In this document: positions 1 through 7,919 of the stretch, piece after piece
Layout: every line of letters begins with the position of its first letter
Numbering within the stretch: the first letter of the stretch is position 1
DNA from: an uncultured Streptococcus sp.
GTDB lineage: Bacteria > Bacillota > Bacilli > Lactobacillales > Streptococcaceae
DNA length: 12,931 bases
Reading direction: 5' to 3'
Assembly (NCBI GenBank): GCA_934215455.1
Contig: CAKPZX010000043.1
Coordinates: forward strand, 1 to 12,931
Position numbers and translations under genes: made by a program
Notes under the pieces: generated by a model
What the model was told of the DNA's origin: nothing
What the model saw: only the letters and a program-made list of their open reading frames with translations
Databases searched by the model: none

Positions 1-989
1 TTGGCATTGTCTACCAAATCTTGGTAATCGGCATCTGAAAGATTGTCGATTGTCTCCTTCAAGTCATGAAGAGACTCTACTGCAATCCCACAGCCCTTCT
101 CAAGCACAAAGTGAGATAAGGCTGACTGTTTCCATACTACAAGCGGGAAGCCCGATGCTAGATAAAGCGACGCCTTGTGAGAGTTATTGTAGCGAAGGTA
201 CTCGCCAAAAACACCACTACAAGTTTCTGCACTATCCCCATCCCAGACTAGTCCAAAACCACCCTCAAGGGCTGCAGGAAGTTCATCCGGTAGGAAAGAA
301 CCAAAGTAGGTCTCGTTTTCAAGTGCTCTACTCTCGTCAAAACCTACGCCATAAAGGTTATAGGCAGGTTCTGCAGGAAGTGAGTAAAGATAGCCAGCTT
401 TTTCTTGTGCCAAATTACCAGCTACAATAATTGGCTGATTTTTTGACAGTTCGTTGTTTTCTTGGAAATCTGGAATTAAATAGTCAAAAATACCAAGGCT
501 GACAATCTTATCTGCATCAATCCCTTTATCCACCAAGACAGATTTCATAACTGGATTGTGGGCGATGATCCCATCAGCTGCACCAAGAAGACCTGATTCT
601 TGAACCTGAATACGAATCTTGTGCTTTAAAGGGAAATTCTCAACATTGACATAACGAAGAGCTTCTAAATCGTGGATAATGAAATTAACTTTTACCCCTT
701 TTTTCTGTGCTTTCTTCACATGATGTGTCGTAAAAAAGCTATGGTGAAGCATTGGAAACTGGATCAGCAACTCATCTCCCTGTTGCAATTGATCCAAGGC
801 CTGACCAAAAGCCTTCGATTTATGAAGTTGAGCTTTAAGTGTGCTCATCTCATACCAATTGTCAACTGAAAGAACCAAGGCTTGATAGCCTTCTCTCTTT
901 ACAATTTCTTCAACGTCATTACGTGCCTTATTACCCGCATTTTTAACATTGTTATCGTGTAAAAATTCTTCTTTTAAATAGTATTTCAT
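1..989 (-). CDS. Probable galactofuranosyltransferase, 3' end cut by window edge
   Basis: Open frame read by hand from an ATG at 989 to the window edge without a stop: 329 codons, so nearly the whole protein is probably present. The protein starts MKYYLKEEFLHDNN. It has a GT-B-like layout: an N-terminal half ending around residue 180, with IIHDLEALR (104-112) and GIIAHNPVMKS (140-150), then a C-terminal half with PIIVAGNLAQEK (186-197), FGLVWDGDSAETCSGVFGEYL (within 245-265), NNSHKASLYLASGFPLVVW (268-286) and KGCGIAVES (298-306). This pattern fits the cytoplasmic sugar transferases of streptococcal and lactobacillar polysaccharide loci usually annotated as beta-1,6-galactofuranosyltransferase. 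The presence of glf two genes upstream supports Galf as the donor sugar. The start lies 10 bases after the Stealth gene's stop; only a weak AAGAG sits directly before the ATG, so translational coupling is likely. The family is fairly sure; the Galf specificity is inferred from context and the linkage is unknown. Confidence 0.8.
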   Translation of the reverse strand, partial: MKYYLKEEFLHDNNVKNAGNKARNDVEEIVKREGYQALVLSVDNWYEMSTLKAQLHKSKAFGQALDQLQQGDELLIQFPMLHHSFFTTHHVKKAQKKGVKVNFIIHDLEALRYVNVENFPLKHKIRIQVQESGLLGAADGIIAHNPVMKSVLVDKGIDADKIVSLGIFDYLIPDFQENNELSKNQPIIVAGNLAQEKAGYLYSLPAEPAYNLYGVGFDESRALENETYFGSFLPDELPAALEGGFGLVWDGDSAETCSGVFGEYLRYNNSHKASLYLASGFPLVVWKQSALSHFVLEKGCGIAVESLHDLKETIDNLSDADYQDLVDNA

Positions 990-999
990 CTCTTAATTC

Positions 1000-1992
1000 T
1001 CATTTTTCAAAAGCTGATTTTTCAGGATAGTGTTCTTTTAAGATTTCCTTAAAACGAATGATATACTCTTCTTTAAAGTCAATATCATCATTCACACAAA
1101 GCAGTTTTTTGCGTTTGTCTTTAAAGATACTTTCTAACCGATCTACTTGATTTAAATCTATCGACACTCCAAAATTCTTTGACATAGGGAAAAACTGATT
1201 ACTTTCAATTTGCCAGTGCTGACAGATATATTGATTAACATCTACTCCATAGTCTCTCAATTGATTCCGTGATGTTTTATCTAACGCTTCTCCTTCAATT
1301 TCCCATAAATGTGCCAAAGTGCTTTTCTTCATTGGAACAGGTAAATGTTGGTTCACGTATCCTGTCGGACCCCAGGGCAAGAGTAACAAGTTTTTCAAAA
1401 CCAAGGAACCATAACGGAAATTAAAGAATTTCCAAGGCGAAGATTTCAAAGCCTTCTTATTAGGAAAATGCCGATAGATTAATTCAACGTTATTGTGGTA
1501 AGTTTTCGTAAATGGTGACCATGGAACTAAAGCATCGTATACTGCTAAAAGCCTGGGTTGACCATTTTTATAAAAATCTGAAGGTTGACTATCTCTAATC
1601 AAGTACATATCATCATTGAAATACAAATAGTTCTCCGACAATCCTTCAATCCGATGAAGATTAAGCTCAATAGCTGCTGAATTATAGGTAGGTAGATATT
1701 CATTAGGCATAAATTCCTTATGAGTAACCAATTTAAGTTTTGGATGCTCCAAGTTCAACCATTCTGGTTTTTGTCCATTGGTGACTAAGTAAACTTTATT
1801 TACCCAAGGAGCATGCTTTTCAATCATACGGAACCAATAATTAAAAATACCATAATCACGATAACGTTGCTCACCGTCGATTTCTTGGTCCAAATCTGCT
1901 ACTTGACCCGTAACGGTTTGTTTTTCACGGATAAACTCTGGGTCACTTCCATCTACCCAGAGAACAACGATATCAATTTTTTCTTGTGTCAT
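1000..1992 (-). CDS. Stealth-family polysaccharide sugar-1-phosphate transferase
   Basis: A 330-residue protein with the hallmarks of the Stealth family (capsular polysaccharide phosphotransferases that transfer hexose-1-phosphate from a nucleotide sugar to a glycan, making phosphodiester links). The conserved regions appear in order. CR1 is IDIVVLWVDGSDPEF (6-20). CR2 covers about 42-140, with RYRDYGIFNYWFRMIEKHAPWV (43-64, named by ends), VYLVTNGQKPEWL (67-79) and the acidic NYLYFNDDMYL (121-131). CR3 is around 165-213, with YHNNVELIYRHFP. CR4 is at 297-330, with LLCVNDDID and a final YPEKSAFE. Its ATG overlaps the glf stop by four bases (ATGA), so translation is probably coupled. RPS-type loci of oral streptococci use enzymes of this family to link repeats through hexose-1-phosphate. 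Here the donor (Gal-1-P or GalNAc-1-P are the obvious candidates) cannot be read from the sequence. There are no membrane segments, so it acts on the cytoplasmic face. Confidence 0.92.
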   Translation of the reverse strand: MTQEKIDIVVLWVDGSDPEFIREKQTVTGQVADLDQEIDGEQRYRDYGIFNYWFRMIEKHAPWVNKVYLVTNGQKPEWLNLEHPKLKLVTHKEFMPNEYLPTYNSAAIELNLHRIEGLSENYLYFNDDMYLIRDSQPSDFYKNGQPRLLAVYDALVPWSPFTKTYHNNVELIYRHFPNKKALKSSPWKFFNFRYGSLVLKNLLLLPWGPTGYVNQHLPVPMKKSTLAHLWEIEGEALDKTSRNQLRDYGVDVNQYICQHWQIESNQFFPMSKNFGVSIDLNQVDRLESIFKDKRKKLLCVNDDIDFKEEYIIRFKEILKEHYPEKSAFEK

Positions 1993-3089
1993 TTAGTAAA
2001 TTCTTTCTCAACGACTTCTAGAGCACGCTCAATAACCACGTGCATGTCGTAGTATTTATAGTCTGCCAAACGTCCACAGAAGATAACCTTGTCGTTTTTC
2101 TCAGCTTCTTCTTGGTACTTAGCAAACATGGCGTTGTTCTTTTCATCATTGATTGGATAGTAGGGTTCATCCCCACGTTTCCAGTCAGCTGGATACTCAC
2201 GGGTGATGACTGTCTTAGGCTGAGTTCCATACTCGAAGTGCTTGTGCTCGATGATCCGAGTATAAGGAATCTCACGCTCTGTGTAGTTGACCACCGCATT
2301 TCCTTGATGGTTTTCCTCATCCAAGACTTCGTGTTCAAAACGAAGACTACGGTACTCCAACTCACCATGTTTGTAGTCAAAGTACTGGTCAATCATTCCT
2401 GTAAAGACAACTTTATCAGCTGAAGCTTCAAGCTCTTCACGATTGGCAAAGAAGTCAACTCCAAGTTCTACTTCTACATCACCCAACATATTTTCAATAA
2501 TGACGTTGTAACCACCGATTGGAATTCCTTGGTAACGGTCATTAAAGTAGTTGTTATCAAAGGTCAAACGAACTGGAAGACGTTTGATGATAAATGGTGG
2601 AAGATCTGTGGCAGAACGTCCCCATTGTTTTTCTGTATAGCCCTTAATCAATTTTTCATAGATATCTGGACCGATCAACTTGATGGCTTGTTCTTCCAAG
2701 TTTTTCGGTTCAACATTCTTCATATCAGCCGTTTGCTCCGCAATCTTATCCTTAACCTCTTGAGGAGTCTTAGTACCCCACATAGCATAAAAAGTATTCA
2801 TGTTGAAGGGAAGATTGTAAAGACTGCCCTTGTAGTTAGCTACTGGTGAGTTGATATAGTTGTTGAATTCAGCGAACTGGTTGACATAGTCCCACACTTT
2901 TTTATTGGACGTATGGAAAATGTGGGCACCATACTTGTGAACATTGATGCCTTCAATCTCTTTACAGTAGATATTTCCACCGATGTGATCACGCTTGTCA
3001 ATCACTTTTACTTTTTTACCACGTTTTGTAGCTTCATGTGCGAAAATGGCTCCAGACAAACCAGCACCAACAATCAGATAATCGTACAT
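1989..3089 (-). CDS. glf: UDP-galactopyranose mutase (Glf)
   Basis: Flavoenzyme that converts UDP-galactopyranose to UDP-galactofuranose, the donor for Galf residues. From the chosen start MYDYLIVGAGLSG the protein has 366 residues, normal for bacterial UGM. The FAD-binding GxGxxG is at residues 8-13, followed by the acidic strand end VIDKRDHIGGN (34-44). Further family blocks are NVHKYGAHIFHTSN, the GYTEKQWG substrate/flavin region, LPVRLTFDNNYFNDRYQGIPIGGY (around 173-196, named by ends) and the C-terminal FCGRLADYKYYDMH. An in-frame ATG at 3101 would add four residues (MEST), but the GGAG inside that extension sits six bases before the ATG at 3089, and UGM proteins normally begin at this second methionine. 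The upstream ATG overlaps the wzx stop (TAATG). The end overlaps the Stealth gene by four bases. The nearby probable Galf transferase uses its product. Confidence 0.96.
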   Translation of the reverse strand: MYDYLIVGAGLSGAIFAHEATKRGKKVKVIDKRDHIGGNIYCKEIEGINVHKYGAHIFHTSNKKVWDYVNQFAEFNNYINSPVANYKGSLYNLPFNMNTFYAMWGTKTPQEVKDKIAEQTADMKNVEPKNLEEQAIKLIGPDIYEKLIKGYTEKQWGRSATDLPPFIIKRLPVRLTFDNNYFNDRYQGIPIGGYNVIIENMLGDVEVELGVDFFANREELEASADKVVFTGMIDQYFDYKHGELEYRSLRFEHEVLDEENHQGNAVVNYTEREIPYTRIIEHKHFEYGTQPKTVITREYPADWKRGDEPYYPINDEKNNAMFAKYQEEAEKNDKVIFCGRLADYKYYDMHVVIERALEVVEKEFTK

Positions 3090-3095
3090 AGTAGA

Positions 3096-3099
3096 CTCC
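3096..3099 (-). promoter_or_regulatory. Ribosome binding site deciding the glf start
   Basis: GGAG on the minus strand, six bases before the ATG at 3089. It lies within the codons of the alternative upstream start at 3101, so it favours the shorter Glf protein. Confidence 0.6.
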
Positions 3100-3100
3100 A

Positions 3101-4513
3101 TTATTTCTTAAATATTTGTTTTAATTCTTTCACATCTACCACTCTCAGAGATAGGATAGCGATCAGATAAATGATCCCACCAAGCACCGCATACACGAAT
3201 ACATTCAGAGTAGGGGTGAAATGTAGGAATGGTTTTACAAGTAGCAAGAGGCCATACATCACAGCAGATGCAAAAATAATTTTTGTCATCGCACCGATAA
3301 TCGGAACTTCCTTGAGGTAATGACGGGTATAGTACAGTTGAATCAGCCATACCAAAGATTCTGTTAAGACGGATACAATGGCTGCACCAATAAAACCAAA
3401 ATGAGGTAAGAAGAGCACATTCAACCCGACACTGACGATAGCAGGAATCGTAGTTGACAGCATAAATTCTTTGTTCTTATCATGCGGGATGAGAATTTGA
3501 ATCCCCATGATATTGGTCCATCCGATGAAGAACATACGGAAGATCATGATAGCGATGGCATAGCGAGCATCTTGGAAATCCTTTCCTAAGAAGAATCGAA
3601 CAAAGTCATCGTTGACGATCAGCATACCCGCAATAATTGGGAAAATGACCAAATTATAGATCAAAAAGGACATTTGGTGCATCTTATTGACAGCCTTGTG
3701 ATCTCCTGAAGCCAAGAGACTCGCCACGCGCGGAAGCATGACGCTTCCTAAAGACGTCACAAGGGTCAGCAAAATATTAACCAATTTCAAGGCCTGGTCG
3801 TAAATCCCTACATCCTTTGTAGAGGCGAGAGCCCCCAGCATAGTCCGATCCAAGGTGACATAGAGGGAAATGGCAATCTGCGGTAAAAAGAGCAGAATGA
3901 CCGGTTTTAAATGCACCCGTGCGTAAGCCATATCAAAATGGGCTTTCCCAATGAATTCACGAGCAGGTAGCCACATGCTGAGCTGACCTAAGAGCTCAAA
4001 GATGGTGAGTAAGAATACATAGAGATACAGATCATTGGCAGATTTGACAAACAAGAAGATGGAGATGACTCCAACCAGTTTGACCGTGATATTTCGAACG
4101 GTAATCTTACGAAAATCCTCTAATCCCTGAAAGAGCCAGGAGATGTCGAGTCCCTTTGAAACCAAACTGAGCCCCAAAATATAGGCCACGGGGTTTTGCA
4201 TAGAAGGAAGCGCCAAGCACAGCAAAACATAGAGCAGGATGGACACAAAGGTCGCTCCTAACTGGAGGGTATAAATCCCCCAGAAATTCTTTTGGATGTC
4301 TTTGCGGTGTCCTGAAATCTCCTTGGTTCCATAGTTAGCCACTCCCAAGGTCGCCAAAAGGATAAAATAGGTGACGATAGAGTTGAAATAGCCATAGGTC
4401 CCCAAGTCATTCGAGCTAAAGACCCGTGTCACATACGGAGTGGTAATAATCGGTAAGATAATCACCAGCAACTGGTAGGAGAGATTATAGGCGTAATTTT
4501 TAAGAACTTTCAT
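3101..4513 (-). CDS. wzx: Wzx repeat-unit flippase
   Basis: A 470-residue, almost wholly hydrophobic protein of the oligosaccharidyl-lipid flippase family (MATE/MOP superfamily, polysaccharide-synthesis type). It starts MKVLKNYAYNLSYQLLVIILPIITTPYVTRVFSSNDLGTYGYFNS (1-45, named by ends), the classic Wzx opening with a first membrane helix, TPYVTRV and the LGxYGYFNS turn. About 12-14 membrane segments can be seen along the whole length. It moves undecaprenyl-diphosphate-linked repeat units to the outer face of the membrane, where Wzy polymerises them. Its stop shares a base with the upstream ATG of glf. The ATG lies 51 bases after wzy, and I see no good Shine-Dalgarno near it (the nearest purine run, GACGAG, is too far upstream). 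GC looks higher here than in the preceding wzy, which suggests a different origin from the wzy/GT2 cassette. Confidence 0.93.
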   Translation of the reverse strand: MKVLKNYAYNLSYQLLVIILPIITTPYVTRVFSSNDLGTYGYFNSIVTYFILLATLGVANYGTKEISGHRKDIQKNFWGIYTLQLGATFVSILLYVLLCLALPSMQNPVAYILGLSLVSKGLDISWLFQGLEDFRKITVRNITVKLVGVISIFLFVKSANDLYLYVFLLTIFELLGQLSMWLPAREFIGKAHFDMAYARVHLKPVILLFLPQIAISLYVTLDRTMLGALASTKDVGIYDQALKLVNILLTLVTSLGSVMLPRVASLLASGDHKAVNKMHQMSFLIYNLVIFPIIAGMLIVNDDFVRFFLGKDFQDARYAIAIMIFRMFFIGWTNIMGIQILIPHDKNKEFMLSTTIPAIVSVGLNVLFLPHFGFIGAAIVSVLTESLVWLIQLYYTRHYLKEVPIIGAMTKIIFASAVMYGLLLLVKPFLHFTPTLNVFVYAVLGGIIYLIAILSLRVVDVKELKQIFKK

Positions 4514-4564
4514 AGGGATGTAACTCGTCTTAATCTTTCTTTTTTAACTGAACTAAACTCTTTT

Positions 4565-5731
4565 TTATTCAATGTTATTATCTGAATTCATAATAAACAA
4601 TCGACTAATGAACAAAATTAATGGAGAATAGCGAAGAACCAACATCTGAGGATCAAACATACCATGGATAATCATAATTCCTAAACAGGCAAGTACGATA
4701 TCTTTTCGAATTGATACAAAATATTTCATAACTTTAGTAAGAGCAAACAACATGAAGGCACTGACGATCAAACCATCAATAACCAACAGCTGAACAAAAG
4801 AACTATCAATAAAATTATAATTACTAGTAAAATTCCCAAAAATGTCCATTGTTGTAAATATAATGTGTTGCCCTAACCAAGATACCCCAAAATTTCGAAA
4901 ACCTTCCACACTTAATCGCAATCGATTATGAGTAAACTGGTCTACTAAATGGAAGAGATTTCCAGATGAGTAAAAACAGAAATATAAAGTAATGATTAAA
5001 GCAAGAATAAAACCATAATTTGCAATCTTTTTCAACCAGAAGTTTTCAATAATAAAGCCTTTTTTAATGATTTTAAGACTAAACAATGCATAGGTAAGTA
5101 TCAAAATACTCAAATAAAATGGACTGGATGTCGAAGTTTGTTGATACATATAAATCGTAGCCAAAAGCAAGGCCAACAATTCAATGTATGTAATTTTTTT
5201 ACCTCGAAACATTAGATAACTACACAAGGCAAAAAACATTCTCTGTGAAGCAAATGAAACGTAGTTAAACCCCAAACTAAAGCGATAACCACCATCTGCA
5301 TTCATGAACATATTTGTGATGATACCTTTTCTACTTGCAAAAATCGTCAAACAAAGTACAAGAAATGTAGCTAGAGAGAAAGTCCCTAATAATTTTCTAA
5401 AATCGATATCCCTAGCAGAGAAAACAAGAAGTAGAACATTTATATCCAACATTCCATCACGATTCTTTGCAACTATCAACATCGAAATGAATAAAGCTAT
5501 TACGACTAGTAGTTGCTTCCAATGAAATCTAAAGTAATATAGAGTCCTAGGCAAGTTCATCAACTCTTTTATCAACAGTGCGAAAATCGTAAAATAGAGT
5601 AATGAACGATAAAGCGATAAAAAACCATCTAATCGAATAAAATAAGTGGTTGTGACTAATGAAGCAACAACAACCCATATAAATAAGGTAAATATGTAAA
5701 TTTTTTCTGAGATAAAACGATTGTTCACCAC
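4565..5731 (-). CDS. wzy: Wzy-type polysaccharide polymerase
   Basis: A 388-residue polytopic membrane protein with about ten hydrophobic segments, for example FTLFIWVVVASLVTTTYFI (14-32) and LLVVIALFISMLIV. It also has a larger hydrophilic stretch around 250-315, consistent with the big external loop of Wzy. No soluble domain or known enzyme motif is visible. The assignment rests on topology, length and position just before wzx in a Wzx/Wzy locus that otherwise lacks a polymerase; Wzy proteins are too divergent to recognise by motif. It should join repeat units at the outer membrane leaflet. The start is probably a GTG (two GTG codons in a row) preceded by GGAAGA five bases upstream; an in-frame stop lies shortly before. 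The gene is strikingly AT-rich (one 60-base stretch, 4561-4620, has only 11 G/C), unlike wzx and the wzd-wchF block. Confidence 0.87.
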   Translation of the reverse strand: MVNNRFISEKIYIFTLFIWVVVASLVTTTYFIRLDGFLSLYRSLLYFTIFALLIKELMNLPRTLYYFRFHWKQLLVVIALFISMLIVAKNRDGMLDINVLLLVFSARDIDFRKLLGTFSLATFLVLCLTIFASRKGIITNMFMNADGGYRFSLGFNYVSFASQRMFFALCSYLMFRGKKITYIELLALLLATIYMYQQTSTSSPFYLSILILTYALFSLKIIKKGFIIENFWLKKIANYGFILALIITLYFCFYSSGNLFHLVDQFTHNRLRLSVEGFRNFGVSWLGQHIIFTTMDIFGNFTSNYNFIDSSFVQLLVIDGLIVSAFMLFALTKVMKYFVSIRKDIVLACLGIMIIHGMFDPQMLVLRYSPLILFISRLFIMNSDNNIE

Positions 5732-5736
5732 TATAG

Positions 5737-5742
5737 TCTTCC
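5737..5742 (-). promoter_or_regulatory. Ribosome binding site for the GTG start of wzy
   Basis: GGAAGA on the minus strand, five bases before the first of two consecutive GTG codons (5731). It supports a non-ATG start, since no in-frame ATG lies between the upstream stop codon and this point. Confidence 0.5.
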
Positions 5743-5767
5743 AAACCTTTCATTCATTAGAATAAGA

Positions 5768-6799
5768 TTAATATTTATATGGCACACCATTATGAAATGA
5801 TGGATGCCTCCACTTCAACAACATTTGTAACCTTTTGAGAAAAATCACTGCAATGTACATTCTCCAATACAATAAAAATCTAACAAGCGGATGAAGAAAA
5901 GAATTCACTTGATTTAATAAAGCAGTCATCTCTGAATTTTTGCACAGTGCTTCAACATATCTCCGTTTCAAAAACAACGATATGTTTTGAATCGAAATAT
6001 TCTGTATGTTACTCATCAAAATACGAGCTTTTATTTGATCAATAAATTGATCATCATGAATATTCCATCTCATCATCAGCTGATCAATTTTCCCTAGTTC
6101 TTCCAATTGACAGCTCATTCGTTTGGGATTATACTGTCCCATCGCAGAGCCTACTCTACCCGAGATATAAACATAATAACAAGTTTGTGAAAAGGAAATT
6201 CTATTAACACGCTCGTATACTTTTAAATTGAATCGAACATCTTCTCCTAATTCATACTGCTCAAACATTATTCGATGCTCTTCCAAGAACTCTCTACGAT
6301 AAATTTTATTCCAAACAGTATACATCATGTCTGATAAAAATAATTCTGTAAAGAGAGCAATGAACTGATTCCTATCTTTTTTTCCTTCAATAGGAAGAAT
6401 TTTTGCTGATCTAGCCGTTTCCGATAAATTCTTTTCAAGAGAGTTATAGTAGCTAAATACCAATAAATCTAAGCTAGAATCCAACTGATTTTCCATATCA
6501 GAAAACAAGTTTCCTACTAGATAATCATCCGCGTCTACAAAACAAATAAACTCACCTTGAGCTTTTGCTAAACCAAAGTTTCGAGCTGAACCGACACCAT
6601 GGTTTTCAATATGATAGGCCGAGATATTTGAGTACTCACTAGCATAAGTATCGCAAATACTGCCACTACTATCAGTAGATCCATTGTCTATCAATAAAAT
6701 TTCTAAATCAGTATATTCTTGGACAAGTATACTATTGATGCAACGATGAAGATAGTTCTCTACATTGTACACCGGTATAATGACTGAGTACTTCAACAT
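5768..6799 (-). CDS. Family 2 glycosyltransferase (second of a tandem pair)
   Basis: A 343-residue GT-A enzyme of glycosyltransferase family 2. The N-terminus has the nucleotide-sugar binding pattern YSVIIPVYNVENYL (4-17), then EILLIDNGSTD (33-43), ARNFGLAKAQGEF (72-84) and the metal-binding DADD (89-92). A GED triplet at 185-187 (YELGEDVRF) is in the position of the catalytic base region. Most family members have DDGSTD where this one has DNGSTD, so one acidic residue of that motif is replaced. The C-terminal 150 residues are family-variable, with a short hydrophobic stretch near 307-320 that may touch the membrane. It adds one sugar to the lipid-linked repeat; donor and linkage cannot be told. 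It lies 15 bases after the preceding GT2 gene and 36 before wzy, in the AT-rich part. AGGGG lies only three bases before the ATG; the next codon, TTG, would have a more usual spacing. Confidence 0.9.
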   Translation of the reverse strand: MLKYSVIIPVYNVENYLHRCINSILVQEYTDLEILLIDNGSTDSSGSICDTYASEYSNISAYHIENHGVGSARNFGLAKAQGEFICFVDADDYLVGNLFSDMENQLDSSLDLLVFSYYNSLEKNLSETARSAKILPIEGKKDRNQFIALFTELFLSDMMYTVWNKIYRREFLEEHRIMFEQYELGEDVRFNLKVYERVNRISFSQTCYYVYISGRVGSAMGQYNPKRMSCQLEELGKIDQLMMRWNIHDDQFIDQIKARILMSNIQNISIQNISLFLKRRYVEALCKNSEMTALLNQVNSFLHPLVRFLLYWRMYIAVIFLKRLQMLLKWRHPSFHNGVPYKY

Positions 6800-6814
6800 A
6801 ATCCCCTAAATCTC

Positions 6815-7789
6815 TTACTTCATTCCTTGTATAGTAAAAGCCATCTTCAACAAGTTCAAACGGTATAACAAATATTTCATCCTATTTGGTAGGTATTTTA
6901 TTTCACTATACATTATTTTATTTTTTCTTAATTCCTGATTGACATCATTTCTTATTTCAGCATATTGACGATCTAGCTTAGCTTTATACAAGCTAGCTAA
7001 AATATGAGTCAATCCATTTACATAATACAGTTGTGAGATATGCAACTCTTCTTGATTTAATTGCGAACGTACAAAATCTGAATAAAACATTTCTTTATAA
7101 AACCCAAACATATCTCTAAACTTTTTTTCATTCCAAGACTGTGTAATAGAATCTGGGTTGTCGATTAAGTAGTGATAGTATTTTTGATTAGTTGCATAGA
7201 CCTTCTTAGCCGCAAGAAAGAGTTTGTAATTAGTGCCAAGATCCTCATAGTATTTCCCAATTGGAAACTGAATGTTATGATCAGTGAATAATGATTTTCG
7301 ATAGATTTTATCATTAGCAAACCCAGTAATATAACTATGCTTCAGCATTTGCACAAAGGCATCTTTACCTTCAAATACTTGAGTCACTTCTAGTTCTGAA
7401 ACTATAGCATCTTCTTCACCCTTCACAAACTCACGATTAAAAGAAATAATATCAAACTCTTGAGATTCTAGCGCTTCTGCTAACGCTATAAAGGTATCTG
7501 GTTCAATCCAATCATCTGAATCAGGAAAATAAACATATTCTCCTTTGGCATGAGAAATACCTGTGTTCCGTGCTTCAGAAAGTCCACCATTTTCTTTATG
7601 AATAACTGAGATAAAGTCATAAGCCTTAACATAGTCATCACAGATTTGAGGAGAATAATCAGTACTCCCGTCATCAACAAGTAGAATCTCATAGTCCTCC
7701 CATTCTTGGGCAAGAACACTTTCAATGCAACGTTTTAAATATCTTTCAACATTATATACTGGAATGACGACAGTTAATAGTGGTTTCAT
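6815..7789 (-). CDS. Family 2 glycosyltransferase (first of a tandem pair)
   Basis: A 324-residue GT-A family 2 enzyme. Visible blocks are LTVVIPVYNVERYLKRC (5-21), EILLVDDGSTD (34-44), NGGLSEARNTG (67-77), GEYVYFPDSDDW (83-94, metal-binding DSDD at 90-93) and YYEDLGTNYKL (180-190, ED at 182-183 as likely catalytic-base region). The first ~95 residues align without gaps to the next gene downstream (IPVYNVE-YL-RCI-S-L-QE, EILL-D-GSTD, ARN-G), while the C-terminal halves differ. The pair therefore probably shares ancestry but transfers to or from different sugars. The domain arrangement resembles beta-hexosaminyl- and galactosyl-transferases of streptococcal capsules, but the substrate cannot be assigned. 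It is the first gene of the AT-rich cassette. Only a weak TTAGGT precedes the ATG by about ten bases. Confidence 0.9.
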   Translation of the reverse strand: MKPLLTVVIPVYNVERYLKRCIESVLAQEWEDYEILLVDDGSTDYSPQICDDYVKAYDFISVIHKENGGLSEARNTGISHAKGEYVYFPDSDDWIEPDTFIALAEALESQEFDIISFNREFVKGEEDAIVSELEVTQVFEGKDAFVQMLKHSYITGFANDKIYRKSLFTDHNIQFPIGKYYEDLGTNYKLFLAAKKVYATNQKYYHYLIDNPDSITQSWNEKKFRDMFGFYKEMFYSDFVRSQLNQEELHISQLYYVNGLTHILASLYKAKLDRQYAEIRNDVNQELRKNKIMYSEIKYLPNRMKYLLYRLNLLKMAFTIQGMK

Positions 7790-7808
7790 AGATTATTTAC
7801 CTAAATTT

Positions 7809-7919
7809 TTATTCTACTCTAATTCTTCTCCTCTCTGATCTAACTGACTTACAACATTCAATGATATATGGTAAATCTTTAAACCAGCTCGGATATAATC
7901 CTTTTTCAGCGAATTTGAT
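7809..7919 (-). pseudogene. Possible 3' remnant of a lost gene
   Basis: The ~130-base gap between the GT4 and GT2 genes contains 36 open codons ending in a TAA at 7811-7809. The reading begins IKFAEKGLYPSWFKDL and ends in a basic tail, SVRSERRRIRVE. It has no plausible start codon of its own and no ribosome binding site. It lies in the same frame as the preceding GT4 gene, directly after that gene's TAA, but the GT4 protein already has a complete domain and a normal length, so readthrough is not needed to explain it. The composition looks protein-like, and gene scars are common where cassettes have been swapped in these loci. A chance open stretch of this length is possible in such AT-rich DNA. 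I do not recognise the peptide. Confidence 0.35.

Noticed and set aside
50..869. Plus-strand open frames at 50-430 and 672-869
   Set aside because: They lie opposite the minus-strand galactofuranosyltransferase-like gene, have no ribosome site and no recognisable protein features.
2018..2423. Open frames on both strands inside glf
   Set aside because: Low-complexity shadow frames of the strongly coding glf sequence.
4534..4564. Second gene remnant after the wzy stop (a short lysine-rich in-frame peptide of 11 codons)
   Set aside because: Too short and too A-rich to tell from chance.
5547..5753. Minus-strand ATG frame starting upstream of wzy (MKGLEDYSGEQS...)
   Set aside because: It overlaps the start of wzy in another frame, is short, and shows no domain. 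The polymerase frame with GTG start explains the region better.
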